The notes beneath the pieces are model-generated. The model was not told the origin of the DNA. It saw only the letters and a list, made by a program, of their open reading frames with translations, and did no database searches. A program made the translations under genes and the position numbers. Below are positions 12,701 through 22,175 of a stretch of 64,000 nt of DNA, in pieces (position 1 is the first letter of the stretch; every line of letters starts with the position of its first letter). This DNA comes from Dichetophora obliterata (lineage: Eukaryota > Arthropoda > Insecta > Diptera > Sciomyzidae), in assembly GCA_963920525.1 (NCBI GenBank), contig OY986438.1:188371888-188435887 (forward strand), in the 5' to 3' direction.

Positions 12701-15700
12701 CATGTGATCATTTACCACTGGGTGACAAAAGTATGAGAATCTTGTTTTTTAATTCGTACTTTGTTTTGTTTTGCAGTGCCAGGTAGCAAATCATTTTTTA
12801 GCGACAGTCTGGCGACACTTTGACTATCTTATCATGAAGATGGTTTACAAAAAGTCAACCTTATTTGGTTATCTATTGTATTGTATTGAAGCTTGATTAT
12901 TTTGACGAAAAATCTACGACTATTTGTGAGTTATTTTGCGTTGTCGAGCTGATTATCAGCGAGATAATAATAGTGCTTTAATAACACAAGCTATGTTTTT
13001 TAAGACCGGAAGATACTTTGCCATCTATATCAAAGATGATTTATGTTTCAACATTTTAAATAATAAGCAATTTTAATATCTAAACCTGAAGTGTGAATTT
13101 TGTGAGCCAACTCGCTTAACTCAGCGATAGCGCTTATTTTACTATTTAAAAATAAAGTATCACTATTGCTTCAGAGCGTGCTTTTTTATTATCTATGATC
13201 TATGCTTATTTACACAATTTGTTTTCTTGTAGGATTGGCCAACCACGTGACTATTATGAGGATATTATGTCCAAAATAAATGGGTAATCATATACATTAT
13301 CTGCTTTAAGCTTCTAACGTTACAGCGTTTTTTAACTGCTTATTTCATCTTCTGTTCGGCTGTTTTAGTGTACTTTTACCTGGAGGCGCCACGTTTTTTA
13401 ATCAATCTGATGGTTATGCCGATGCTGGCAATTATGTTTATGAGATTGCTGTGGATATGAATAAACGTGGCATTTATATGCCAGTCTGGGGCACTTGTTT
13501 GGGTTTGGAGCTGTTAGTCTATCTAACGACAAATGGCATGGATCCACGCACACGTTGTGCATCATCACAACAGGCTTTGCCATTAGAATTTAAGGAAGGT
13601 GAGTACGATGACTATAGGCTCAAATAACTGTTTGTAGCTTGAGTTGTTATTTTTTCTTAATCTTTGCAACCATCCTCCTTTCGTTCCCCAATTAAATTTT
13701 CTTTTCAATTTTTCATTGAAGGCTACAAAACAAGTCGCCTTTTTAAAAATGCTAGCGATGAGATTATAAATATTTTCAAAAATCATGCGGTGACTGCAAA
13801 TTTCCATATGTATTGCTTTACGGAAGAGGTAAGAGAATATGATATCAAAGATTGAGTTTTACATACTATATGAAATCAAAATTAAAAAAAATCTGAAAAA
13901 TCGAAAAAAAGTAGAGTAGTGAAAAAATTCGTTATGACTTTTAAGCTTATACATCGTTTAAACCTTACCATTTCCAATTAAAATTTAAAAAAGATCTATT
14001 GAAATTGAAAAATTTAAATTGAAAATAAAATTAGATTGAATGAAATTCAGAAATTCCATTTGAAATTCAGAAAAGATCAATTAAAGTTTAGAAATTACGT
14101 TTAAAATGAGAAACGATATTTTGAAATTAGAAAATTGAATTTGAAACTCAGAACAGATCAGTTAATCAGATCAACTAACAAAACGATTATCATGATCAAA
14201 AGGTTAAGAAAAGATCAATTCAGCATAAATTAATTGAAATTAATTTAGAAATGTTTAAAAGAAATTCACAAATTCCATTTAAAATTCAGAAATCCATTTC
14301 AAATTCAAAATAAATCAATTAAAATTCAGAAATTTCAGAAGATAAATTCAAATTCAGAAACTTCATTTGAAATTCATAGAAGATCAATTGATATTTAGTA
14401 TTTAAATTTAAATTTAGAAATTCCATTTCAAATTGTAATGGCAATGGCAATGGTAATGGTGATGGCAATGGCAATGGCAATAGCAATGGTAATGGTAATG
14501 ATAATGGTAATGGCAATAGTAATGGCAATGGCAATGACAATGACAATGGCAATGGCAATGGTAATGGTACTGGTACTGGTAATGGTAATGGTAATAGTAA
14601 TGGTAATGGTAATGGTAATGGTAATGGTAATGGTAATGGTAATGGTAATGGTAATGGTAATGGTAATGGTAATGGTAATGGTAATGGTAATGGTAATGGT
14701 AATGGTAATAGTAATGGTAATGGTAATGGTAATGGTAATGGTAATGGTAATGCTAATGGTAATGGTAATGGTAATGGTAATGGTTATGGTAATGGTAATG
14801 GCAATGGCAATGTCAATGGCAATGGCAATGGCAATGGTAATGGTAATAGTAATAGTAATGGCAATGGCAATGTCAATGGCAATGGCAATGGTAATGACAA
14901 TGGTACTGGTAATGGTAATAGTAATGGTAATGGTAATGATAATGGTATTTTCTCTGAATTTGAATTGATCTAGTTTGAATTTCAGTTCATCTTTTCTCAA
15001 TTTCAATTGACCGTTTTGAATTTAAATTTATCTTTTCTGATCTTCAAGTTATTTATTCTGAATTTCAAATAGAATTTCTGAATTTCAATGTAGCTTTTCT
15101 GAATTTCAAATAAAGTTTTAGTTGATATTTTCTATATTTTAACCTGGTAATGGAAGAAAACATTAAAGAACGGTTCGTTTGTGATCTGTAGCTCGTTTCT
15201 ACAAATCATTCGAGAAGTACTCGAATGAAAGTGACGTTAGTCATTCTCGAACGGTCGAACTCGTTCGGCAGAGTATTATTAGTGTTTCTGCAACTTGAAA
15301 AACTCATAATTACTTTTATTTTAATAAAAAAGGAAATAAATTTACCTATTTTATTGCTTTAAAAATTGCTTAAACCAATTGAAATTGCCAAAGACCAAGT
15401 GAGAATGAATTAAAAGATTGAAAGATTCGATTCACCACACTTGCAGAAACAGAGCAGACGACAATAACGTCATCGTGACGTCAGTTCGAGAAAAGCTTAT
15501 GAGAAAATCATTCGAGAAGAGTTATAGAAACGAGCTACTGTTCTGTATTTTTTAAGAGTGAAAACTTTATTTCACTTCATTCGTATATCGCTCTTCGATT
15601 CAATAACTAAGGCTATCCCTAGCAGGCCGAAGAGAGAGAGAGCGAAACGGAATGATGGTATTGTGTGAAACGAGTACAAAATATTATTTGCTTTTTTGTG

Positions 15701-18700
15701 GTTTTTGCTCGCGGTCATTAACCATGGTTTAAGAAATCAAGGTGTTAGTGACGTCTAAATATTCTCTAAAGATGGCAAACTTTCGAATGAGTGAAGGAGA
15801 CAGAAAAGTTAATTCTGTATGGTTTGACAACTTAAGAGTTGGATTTTTACAACAAAAATCAAAATTTGCTATCACCTTGACTTCTTACACTTTGGGTTTA
15901 AACAAAAACCAAAACTGTAACAAATGTACTCTGATTCAGCGATTGTTGCTGCTGCAACGACGTCAAAATGAAAATTATGCAGAACGAAAGCATCACTTTT
16001 ATCCAACTTAAATGCATAAGAATTAATTTTTGTAACAATAGAATCGAAACAACCTGCAAAACAACTGCAGCAACGATCGCTACACTTAGTATGGTTTTGG
16101 TTTATGATCATGATCACAAACATGAGCAAATAATGATTGTGCTCGTGAGACACAACATTACCAATCTATTCCGACCTCTCTCTTCTGCGCGCTGGTGGTA
16201 GTGCTTGTGTTTGAATTGAAGAACCACACACGGAATAGAAAGAGAAAGAGTTTGAGCTTTTGTAGCGCTATGTATACGGTACGGTTTTTTATTTCCCAAT
16301 TGTAACTAATATTTTTTAATTATGTTTGGAAATGGTGTAATGAGCTCATAGCTTAAGAGAGTTTTCAAGTTATTTTTACTATTTGTCTTAATAGCAGTCA
16401 AAAATCTCACAAATCAATAAGATCTATGGTGAAATTTTGAAAGGAACATTATGATAGAATATTTCGAAACTCTACGAAAAGCTTTAAGGGTGTCAATGTT
16501 TTTCAATATTTTTCAAATGTGTCATAACAGATCCATACAAAATGGCGCTTCGGTCTTAAAATATTTCAATTATTTATTTATTTATTTAAGTCAAAGAATA
16601 ACTAATTCCATACTGACAATTTATAACTTAAAAATATACTAAATCTAATAGTAAATGTTGTTAAGATACTTTTTAATGATATATTTAAGAAAAAAAAATC
16701 TAACGCAAAATAATTGGGGATTAAGTTTATTTTAGTGAGAGCTCTCGAAATGGGGCATTTAATGCATAGTTAGTTTTTGTTGATACTTATAAAGAACGGT
16801 AAAAAATTTCTCAAATTTCTGATAGGTACATTGAAATGTATTAACTGCAAAAGTGCAGGAGAATCTATTGAACCACTAACAATATCATATATCAATAATA
16901 ATGACAATATGGTACCTCTACATTGTAGCGTTTTTAGATTTAAAAGTTTACAACGATTAAAGTACGAGTGATTAGCATCATACAGATTTAATTGACGAAC
17001 TGCAAAGCGAGTAAATCTCTTTTGAATGTGCTCCAAGCAATGTATATGTGTTGAATAATAAGGTCTCCAGATAACAATAGCATACTCTAATTTTGAACGA
17101 ACAAAAGAAGAATATAATAAATTCAGAGTAAATAGATCAGAGAAATCAGAACTATTACGCATTAAAAAGCTAACACAGAGTAAGATTTAGATATAATATA
17201 GTTAAGATGGCTGCAATCGCGTCGGAAGCGAATTTCATCTGGGGGGGCAGTACAAATGGTGGTGCAAAAAAAGTTCACCAAAATTTCTTCACATGAAACA
17301 TGAAGAAGAGAGAAAGAAGAGGAAAATATATAATACAAAAATATTATTGTTGTAAAAAAACTGATATTTTGAATAACTTTTCCTTTTAAATTGTTTATCT
17401 AGCTAAAAAAGTGGGAGGGCAACTGCCCACCTTTTCCCCCCACTTCCGACGCCAATGGATGGCTGAAAAAAGTGAATTTAGAATCAAATATTACACTAAG
17501 ATCAGTAATTTCATCAACATTTTTTAATATAGAGCCCTTAATGTTATATAAATAATAAGACACATTAAGAATTTTCGCAAATTTAATATAGAAGCACTTG
17601 TTGATATTTAGAAAAAGCTTATAATAATAACACCAATCCAGAAGGTTATTAATATCAGATTGTAAGTTTATTTCATCTTGAGAGTTACACATGATAGAAT
17701 AGACTTTTAAGTCATCCGCGTATAAAAGATATTTGGAATAGTTGAAACATCTGCTAATGTCATTTCTAAATAACAAGAAAAGCCGTGGACTTAAAATGCT
17801 GCCTTGAGGAACACCAGATGTTGCTATAAAAGCGAAAGATTGAATATTTTCAACTACAACATGAGAAGGTCTATTGGTTAAATATGACTTTGACCAGGCT
17901 AAAAATTTAGAGTGAAAACCGATATGAGCCAATTTTGAAAGTAGAATTCTATGAGACACTTTGTCGAACGCTTTTAAGAAATCAGTATCAATCGTGTCAA
18001 CTTGATTTCGACTTTGAAATGCAGAGATACAGTCTTCTGTAAATATCATTAGATTTGGTACTGTTGATCGACCTGCAACAAAACCATGCTGTTGAGGACA
18101 TATTACTTTTTTGATGGCGAAGTACATTTTGTTTTTAACAATACCCTCAAATAATGTAGAAATAGTCGCTAATTTAGAGATTGATCTTTAATTCAAAACA
18201 TAACTTTTATTACCACTTTTAAAAATAGGTCCAATTGAAGCAATTTTCCAGTCATCTAGAAAAACTCCTAAAGCAAGAGATTTATTAAAAATTACCTTAA
18301 TCGGATACTGTAGGGAAACAGCACAATTCTTTATAAAAAGTGGAGAAATGCCATCGATATCAGTTTGAGAAGACTGTTTTAGATTTCTTCATATTCATCC
18401 ATTCAATGCATCATCATATGATACACAAAGAGAGCCGAGGCCAAGAGTAGACGCAGTATTATAGGCTAAATGCAAGTCATCATGGAGCTCAGAGTCGACT
18501 ACAAAATTATATTTTGATTTAAAGACTAAATTGTTAGTGGCCTTATATTTCTTAAAAAATTTATTTCTCAAATTTTTAAGCTTCTTTAAACCCTTTGTGT
18601 ACCAAGGAATTTTATAAGCAGTTTTCTGGAGTTGAGGAATATTATTTATACAAATTACAAATATTGAAGCACTGAGAAATACTTAATCCCGTAAACACAG

Positions 18701-21443
18701 AATCCCAGTCAATACAAGATATTAGATAATTCAAGAGATCATAATCACAATTTTTATAGTTAAATAAAATATGGGAAGCATTTATCTCAGGTGATACAAT
18801 TGGGTTGAAATTGTAAAATTCAACATCAACAATAAGTGGGACATGATGTATATTAGCTGCAGAAAATGGAAAATCACATTCAAAAATCTTATAATTCAAG
18901 TTATTGGAAAATAAAATTAAATCGAGAATTCTGTTGAGCTTATTACAAAAGTAGTTAATTTGTTGTAAATCAATGCTGAGAAAGTTATCAATAACATAAA
19001 TTTCAGTTATACTATTTACATTAGATGGATTAGATTAGATTATTAGTTATACATTATCATCAAAAACATTATTCCAGACAATTTTAGATAAATTAAAGTC
19101 ACCTAAAACATTGAGGTGATCATTCCCAAGATTATTTTGAGCAAGATGAAGTACATTGTCAACATGTGATTTATATAGTTCATATGAACTGTTGGGTGGA
19201 ACATAGGAAGCGCAGATGAAAATTTTATTAGAGAGAAGCTGTACACAGACACAGCTGGCCCAAAATCGTATCTGGGTTTTCGCCAATACAAATATTTGGC
19301 ATACAATTTTAGTATAGGTATGTGTGTGAACAGAGCAACCATGTGAGTTTAAAATTCATCCCTGCAAACATTTGCAATCGCCTCAGAATCGCCAGTGAAT
19401 CGATTAGAAGATGAAACCATCGCATGAGAGATCATTTGGGAGTCTTCTGGGTATCACCGACTGTAAGCAGCTGAGGCCATAAAAGCGGTTCGTTGGGAAG
19501 ATTCGCGAACAAATAGCTTAAAGGGTTCGTAAGCGATTCGCTGGGAATAGTCGCTAACGCATCGCCGAGAAGAGTCTTAAGGAATTCGCTGGGAAGAATC
19601 TCAAGCGAATCGTCAAGAGCAGTTTTTAGCGATTCGCGGGAAGAGTCGCACACGAACTGTCAAAAGAGGTCTTAAGCGATTCTCCAACAAAAGTGGCACA
19701 CGAATCGATCCTCAGCAATTTCTTGCGAAGCGTCTTTGTTTAACGTAACAAATTGTTTTATAGCGAACATTCTTTGCCAAATCGGTCAGAGAAAAGATTA
19801 ACCACCGCAAATCTTGCTGATATGAATAGTTTCAGTTTCTATGCTGCAATTTAACACAAAACATTTTTGAATAATGTTTTCAATGATTATTTTGAGTGGA
19901 AAAGTCTATAGAATAGCCTGTTTTCCAATGATTCATTCTAAAAATTTATTGTTTCCAACCAATCTTCCATTTTGAAAATTTTTAAAAAATCCACACCGCT
20001 GGAATGAGCGAAAAAAGATATTTGTTGAATCGCGCATTCATCGCTTGGGCGATCGAAAAGCGATCCATCTTCCAAAGATCGCCGAATGAGCCAAGGAATA
20101 TTTTGAAGATTTTTCTGGAATCGTCGCTTGGCGATCGAAAAGCGATTGGTAGATGAGATTTTGTAAATATTTTTTTGATTCGCACATTCATCGCTTAGGC
20201 GATCGAAAAGCGATTGATCTTCCAACGATCACTGGAATTTTTCTTTAATCGTGCATTCATTGCTTAGGCGATCGGAATGCGATTTATTTTCCAACGATCG
20301 CCGGTAAATTCGTTGTTTTTCCTTAAAGTTCACGTTATGCCAATTAAAGATCGTTTGATTAGTTTTCCAGCACAGCTTATTTATGCTGCGCTATGAAGTT
20401 ATTTTTTGGTGCGATATGATAACATTTCATATCATAAGAAATATCCAGATCATGTGTTAAAACAATAAAAATTAAATACATTTAAAAACATATGTAATTC
20501 TGACTTAAGGAATGAAAACACTTTTTAAAAACACCGCCGAAAATTAGTTAAAAGAAAGTGGAAATGCATTTATAAGCTGATACCTACTATTCAGTAGTTT
20601 TAGTGACCCACATTCATTCACATATTTTTACTAAATAAATGATACTATTCATTTGAAGTTGTAGCTGAGCAATGTTAACATTAATAAAAAACAAAATCGA
20701 TAGTTCTTTTTACTGAGAAATGTGTTTTCTTTAACCTTTTTATTTACTTTTTCAAAAATACACACATAAATCTCTCTCACATACACACACACACACACGC
20801 GCACCAAAGACCTTTGCCGACTTAAAACTAAACGAAATATGGAGTGTATTGAGTTTGAATCACGATTGGAATGGTCTGGAGTTCATTTCGACAATAGAAC
20901 ATAAACAGTAAGTAAAATAAAAGTATGAAAAAAAACAGAAATCCGTTTCTGTTGCAGGTCTACCTTTTTAAATATTAAAATTTAATCTTTTTCTTAGCCA
21001 TCCTTCTACAATTCCCATACAATTTCTCTCATGGATTTTCTTCTACTAATCTTGCCTTCTTGTTTGTCTCGGTTTCGTTGTTAAGGTTTCCCTTTTATGG
21101 CGTTCAGTTCCATCCGGAGAAGAACCTTTACGAGTTTATTCCCAACCGTAACATCACTCATACCTCGCAGGCAGTTCGAACGTCACAGTATTTTGCCGAC
21201 TTTTTTGTTGGTGAGTCGCGCCGGAATCGCAATCGTTTCACCAACCGAACGGAGGAAATGAAAACACTCATCTACAACTACAATCCCAAGTATACGGGTG
21301 CTGCTGGCTCTGCTTTTGTGCAGCAGTATTTATTCGAGGACGTACGCTCCAGTGCGGTGCGGGCCGGTCATGAATTGCTTTTAGGTCTAATTTGTCTGAG
21401 TGCCTTAACATTGAGCGGTGTCAACAGCTGGTCGAAGCTGTAA
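3487..21443 (+). CDS. Ggh: gamma-glutamyl hydrolase, gene A (6 exons, 360 aa)
   Basis: Removes gamma-linked glutamates from folylpoly-gamma-glutamates. Family members are lysosomal/secreted peptidase C26 enzymes with a class I glutamine amidotransferase-like fold. Exons: 3487-3725, 13233-13283, 13369-13598, 13722-13828, 20810-20907, 21086-21443, all with GT-AG borders and matching phases (2,2,1,0,2). Residues 1-28 look like a signal peptide. Family motifs PIIGVLSQ (35-42) and YIAASYVKF (60-68) follow. The nucleophile is Cys140 in WGTCLGLE. His202 (ANFH) and His251/Glu253 (GVQFHPEK) match the residues known in human GGH (Cys110, His171, His220). Sequons occur at Asn32, 56, 108, 183, 264 and 295. 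The protein is longer than human GGH (318 aa), mainly from an extra C-terminal 34 residues with a hydrophobic stretch. Introns 1 and 4 are large and full of mobile elements. Confidence 0.93.
3726..5427. other. intron 1 of gene A, proximal part
   Basis: AT-rich. At about 4800-5300 several GAAGCGCTC/AGCGCT words recur; the block CTACA(T/A)GGAGAACGAAGCGCTC appears at about 5137 and 5228, 91 bases apart. No coding potential seen. Confidence 0.4.
5428..5655. repeat. degenerate short repeats, second site
   Basis: About eight imperfect copies of the AGATCAATTGAAATTCAGAA-type motif also seen at 2168 and 13975. The last copy is inverted (TTTCTGAATTTCAATCAA near 5622), as in the right arm of the 14-15 kb array, but there is no hexamer between the arms here. 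Confidence 0.6.
5656..6540. other. intron 1 of gene A, no recognised feature
   Basis: AT-rich sequence. I see no gene, RNA or convincing repeat in it. Confidence 0.4.
7063..10047 (-). CDS. LINE ORF2: endonuclease + reverse transcriptase (994 aa)
   Basis: Non-LTR retrotransposon polyprotein for target-primed reverse transcription. An apurinic-type endonuclease domain comes first ([10 protein letters not shown] near residue 45, FTETWL, GGGVLVA, ILGDFN near 183, HHTALKV near 268). The reverse transcriptase follows: DFSKAFD (motif A) near 627, [15 protein letters not shown] (motif B) near 682 and the catalytic YADD near 713. A C-terminal region of the usual LINE type (LEYACIIW) follows. The frame is open over its full length with all catalytic motifs, which suggests a young insertion. 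The assigned start overlaps the end of ORF1 by about 110 bases in another frame. Clade assignment (Jockey/CR1-like) is by motif style only. Confidence 0.9.
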   Translation of the reverse strand: MIKSRWIWKPMALMSELNMFLFFKNLVKSNSNIIVPNSSFLNIFYHNCGGMRSKLNKLYVDAKSCHFNVLVFTETWLNETFNNEEILDSNWTVFRKDRDYSSTGLSRGGGVLVASHNSLSSELIDTPNHKLFDHRIIRVCSGKSLNVYIGVVYIPPGSSETTYNELCETLTTFTSSLKEEDKVVILGDFNRPNISFVTDENDNFLLPVNLSNAIDFNLLSTFYGSDLQQVSSVQNQNGRWLDLIFTNSYEEVKVSQCMGAENLLTNTVHHTALKVVFSANNINFTQSYNNTIAYDYLNADYERIKCYLSSLNWNHILFNLDLDSAVSIFYQHIFTAIESYVPIIKKKNKLTEPWLDNNLRFLRNQRNKIYKLLKNTDNISDELKLRYDELSREFSIKSEEAYKLYTNIIGEKIVQEPRKFFDFVNMKRKSSGYPSSMFKGNVTSSNSLEISNLYADHFKEVFCLPTTLSETSPSSTIIVDSLYLTQEEISNAIKELDILKGPGPDLIPTSFLVRCLDQLLLPLHIIFNESLVCGTFPSYWKSSHLTPIYKNGDKRSVENYRGIAILSAIPKLFEKLICEKLTSFINPRLNEQQHGFRKGRSTTTNLMIMVSDVLVKMEKGHQIDAVYTDFSKAFDRVDHNILIYKLEKFGVAGSILSWLKSYLNGRSQFVKFQGVLSKKIAVSSGVPQGSHLGPLLFNIFISDLSEVLNDIPHLMYADDLKMYYSIQSDVDVNFLQSKLLSLEQWCFQNKLHLNVNKCNVISFSRKNNVTLHTYHLNSIELKRVNHIVDLGVVLDCKMRFNLHYDKIVSRASKQLGFIKRRANEFKNIWVTTSLYRALVRPILEYACIIWNPSFDSHRERIESIQKQFLLYALRDMYNPHDYCSLPSYEHRLSLLNLMPLSTRRSLLGSCFTFDVINGAIHSEYISNMISFNDPIRRTRHTRLLTEYQHQTTYANNEPINRCCREFNNISIYYSPSMSKSSFKQTLYKSLRNQN
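9938..10436 (-). pseudogene. LINE ORF1, C-terminal part only
   Basis: The minus-strand frame is open from about 10436 to the stop at 9938 but the internal ATG used by a gene caller (10297) is not a natural start, because the same frame continues upstream ([12 protein letters not shown]...). The N-terminal half of ORF1 is missing, so the element is 5' truncated. The reading is consistent with a LINE gag-like tail by position; no zinc knuckle is visible. Confidence 0.55.
10746..11329. other. intron 1 of gene A, AAGCTTG-rich
   Basis: AT-rich, then at 11015-11310 many overlapping AAGCTTG/CAAGCTT/CAAGT words in both orientations, probably a decayed hairpin-type repeat. No coding potential. Confidence 0.4.
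11330..12150. repeat. degenerate tandem repeat, about 240-250-base unit
   Basis: Two words alternate: TTTTTAAGAGTTTT followed by CAGTGTTA (about 11582, 11819, 12073) and GTCAGAATTTTAAAATT followed by a GGGTTGCCACCTAA block (about 11395, 11642, 11880). Unit spacing is 237 and 254. About three and a half decayed units. No coding potential. Confidence 0.65.
12151..13232. other. intron 1 of gene A, distal part
   Basis: Non-coding, ends in a good polypyrimidine-type acceptor (TTTTCTTGTAG) for exon 2. No other feature recognised. Confidence 0.45.
13233..13283 (+). CDS. Ggh: GGH gene A exon 2 (51 nt, symmetric)
   Basis: Encodes residues 80-97 ([16 protein letters not shown] between the shared Trp and Gly codons). 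Both borders are phase 2, so the exon can be skipped or duplicated without breaking the frame. Donor GG|GTAATC. The paralogous exon at 38609 has the same length and phase. Confidence 0.9.
13369..13598 (+). CDS. Ggh: GGH gene A exon 3 (catalytic Cys)
   Basis: Residues 97-174. [19 protein letters not shown] leads to WGTCLGLE with the nucleophile Cys140. Acceptor is TGTTTTAG, donor G|GTGAGT; flanking introns are only 85 and 123 bases. Confidence 0.93.
13722..13828 (+). CDS. Ggh: GGH gene A exon 4
   Basis: Residues 174-209. Contains TANFH with His202, equivalent to human GGH His171. Donor GAG|GTAAGA in phase 0. Confidence 0.9.
13975..14437. repeat. short-repeat array, left arm of the hexamer locus
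   Basis: More than ten imperfect copies of GAAATTCAGAAAAGATCAATT-like units in + orientation. Together with the inverted copies at 14950-15115 they bracket the hexamer array, giving the locus an overall inverted-repeat shape. Lies in intron 4 of gene A. Confidence 0.65.
14438..14946. repeat. hexanucleotide microsatellite (AATGGT/AATGGC)n, 0.5 kb
   Basis: About 85 units, nearly pure AATGGT in the middle and mixed AATGGC, AATGAC, AATAGT and ACTGGT near the ends. Long Met-Val and Ile-Thr reading frames on both strands are by-products of the repeat and are not genes. The copy at 45711-46219 is identical, interruptions included. Confidence 0.95.
14950..15115. repeat. short-repeat array, inverted right arm
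   Basis: Five or six copies of the reverse complement of the left-arm motif (TTTCTGAATTTCAA, GATC.TTT). The orientation change across the hexamer is clear. Confidence 0.65.
15188..15538. mobile_element. inverted-repeat element (MITE), GTAGCTCG family, 351 bp
   Basis: Terminal repeats GTAGCTCGTTTCTACAA (left) and its near-exact inverse GTAGCTCGTTTCTATAA (right). TAACGTCA at 15465 and TGACGTCA at 15476 sit close together near the right end. A longer relative with the same ends and a pair of TGACGTCA sites is at 31145-32058. No target duplication is obvious. Superfamily not assigned. Confidence 0.7.
15539..16568. other. intron 4 of gene A, no recognised gene
   Basis: Contains GAGAGAGA-rich patches at about 15630 and 16180 and GTTGCTGCTGCAACGACGTC at 15953. 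Small open frames of 60-93 codons overlap on both strands without recognisable domains and are not called. Confidence 0.4.
16569..19290 (-). pseudogene. dead non-LTR retrotransposon (second LINE)
   Basis: Reading the minus strand from the right: endonuclease remnant ([17 protein letters not shown]; 19047-19250), middle fragment (18642-18899), reverse transcriptase (17460-18127: [44 protein letters not shown]) and C-terminal part (16770-17162: [16 protein letters not shown]). These lie in different frames separated by stops and indels, and a foreign insert interrupts it near 17165-17456. The 3' end carries a TAAATAAATAAATAA tail like the LINE in intron 1, but the proteins differ clearly, so it is an older relative and not a copy of that element. 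It sits in intron 4 of gene A. Confidence 0.85.
17165..17456. mobile_element. insert with short terminal inverted repeat inside dead LINE
   Basis: The LINE protein similarity breaks off after SKFTFF (about 17460) and resumes at FLMRNSS (about 17162). Between them GCGTCGGAAG at 17219-17228 is exactly inverted at 17443-17452, and a G-run/C-run pair lies just inside. Probably a small element or a rearranged insert; the ends are not sharply defined. Confidence 0.4.
19430..19720. repeat. minisatellite, about 42-45-base unit
   Basis: AGCGATTCGCTGGGAAGAGTC-like units recur about six times between 19430 and 19720, some diverged. In the minus frame this gives a 14-15-residue repeating peptide, an effect of the repeat length being a multiple of three. 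Not called as a gene. Confidence 0.6.
20032..20310. repeat. minisatellite rich in CGATCG, about 70-85-base unit
   Basis: The block CATCGCTT(G/A)GGCGATCGAAAAGCGAT begins at about 20040, 20115 (shortened), 20190 and 20263; after each one except the second follow TCTTCCAA and GATC. Four units, all GC-richer than the surroundings, each able to fold on itself through GCGATC/GATCGC. Confidence 0.65.
20311..20809. other. intron 4 of gene A, distal part
   Basis: AT-rich, ending in a CT-rich patch and an (AC)n run at 20781-20799 just before the exon 5 acceptor (ACCAAAG|ACC). The run of alternating AC replaces most of the usual polypyrimidine tract. Confidence 0.5.
20810..20907 (+). CDS. Ggh: GGH gene A exon 5
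   Basis: Residues 210-241 plus two bases ([11 protein letters not shown]..., EFISTIEHK). Aligns with the human segment between the ANFH and GVQWHPEK motifs. Acceptor AAAG, donor CA|GTAAGT. Too short for an ORF-length filter; found by joining frames between exons 4 and 6. Confidence 0.88.
21086..21443 (+). CDS. Ggh: GGH gene A exon 6 (catalytic His, C terminus)
   Basis: Residues 242-360 with [10 protein letters not shown] (His251, Glu253). The acceptor TTGTTAAG|G joins to Gln242. The homologous part ends at about YLFE (326); residues 327-360 are an extra tail with a hydrophobic run 339-352. Confidence 0.92.
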
Positions 21444-22175
21444 GCGATTGTATATTACTTTAAGCTGAAAGTGTTTTTGCTGCATTTATTTATTTGTAAT
21501 ATTTTATTTATGACAATTCATAAAGAGTTCCTAACAAGACGAAAAGATTGATTGTCGAAAATCTTGCACCAAGCATTAGAGTATTTTATAGTTTAATTTT
21601 TGCTCTGATTTTATAATCATAAATTAAGTAAAAATTTTAAATTAGAAATTGTTTAACTGCTTGTTAATTGAAAAAAACTCTGTTTGCAATTTGTTATTGT
21701 GTTTATATTTTTTTTTATTGAAGATGTGTAATAATCATGATAAGGGCATTATTCTTCCTTAGCTCATAGCCATTTGTGAGGATTGTATTTATAAAGTGTA
21801 ACACATTAATTCGTTGATGCAAACGGGTAGATAATGAAAATATGTAGAATTATTGACATAACAGTAAAACTGGTATTGAACTGAATTTGAATAACACATG
21901 CCATAGCTCTTCATAAGCTATTTATTGAATAATTTTTGTATAACGAAGAATCTACGGAACAATTTTAAATAAATGTTTGTAATTGTGGCATTAAAAAAAT
22001 TGTCTAAATGGTAAATAAAGAACAAAATTATGTATCATATAGTTTCGAAAGCTTTCGAATCAGGTGACAAAATGTAGTCAAAGATTGGTGGAATGCATCC
22101 GTTAAGCCCAATAAAAACTGAATATTGTTTGGATGGATATCTATTGTGTATTTTTAGATATGTTGTATATGCAGG
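21444..22175 (+). other. 3' region of gene A with poly(A) signals
   Basis: AT-rich 3' flank. The first AATAAA after the stop is at 21968-21973 and another at 22014-22019, which would give a 3' untranslated region of roughly 0.5-0.6 kb. Nothing else recognised. Confidence 0.5.

Noticed and set aside
14428..15006. Long Met-Val and Ile-Thr reading frames on both strands (also 2346-2696 and 45701-46279)
   Set aside because: They are translations of the AATGGT hexamer, open in several frames at once; no start context or domain.
15742..16299. Overlapping 61-93-codon frames on both strands
   Set aside because: No domain, no splice or promoter context, mutually overlapping, inside intron 4.
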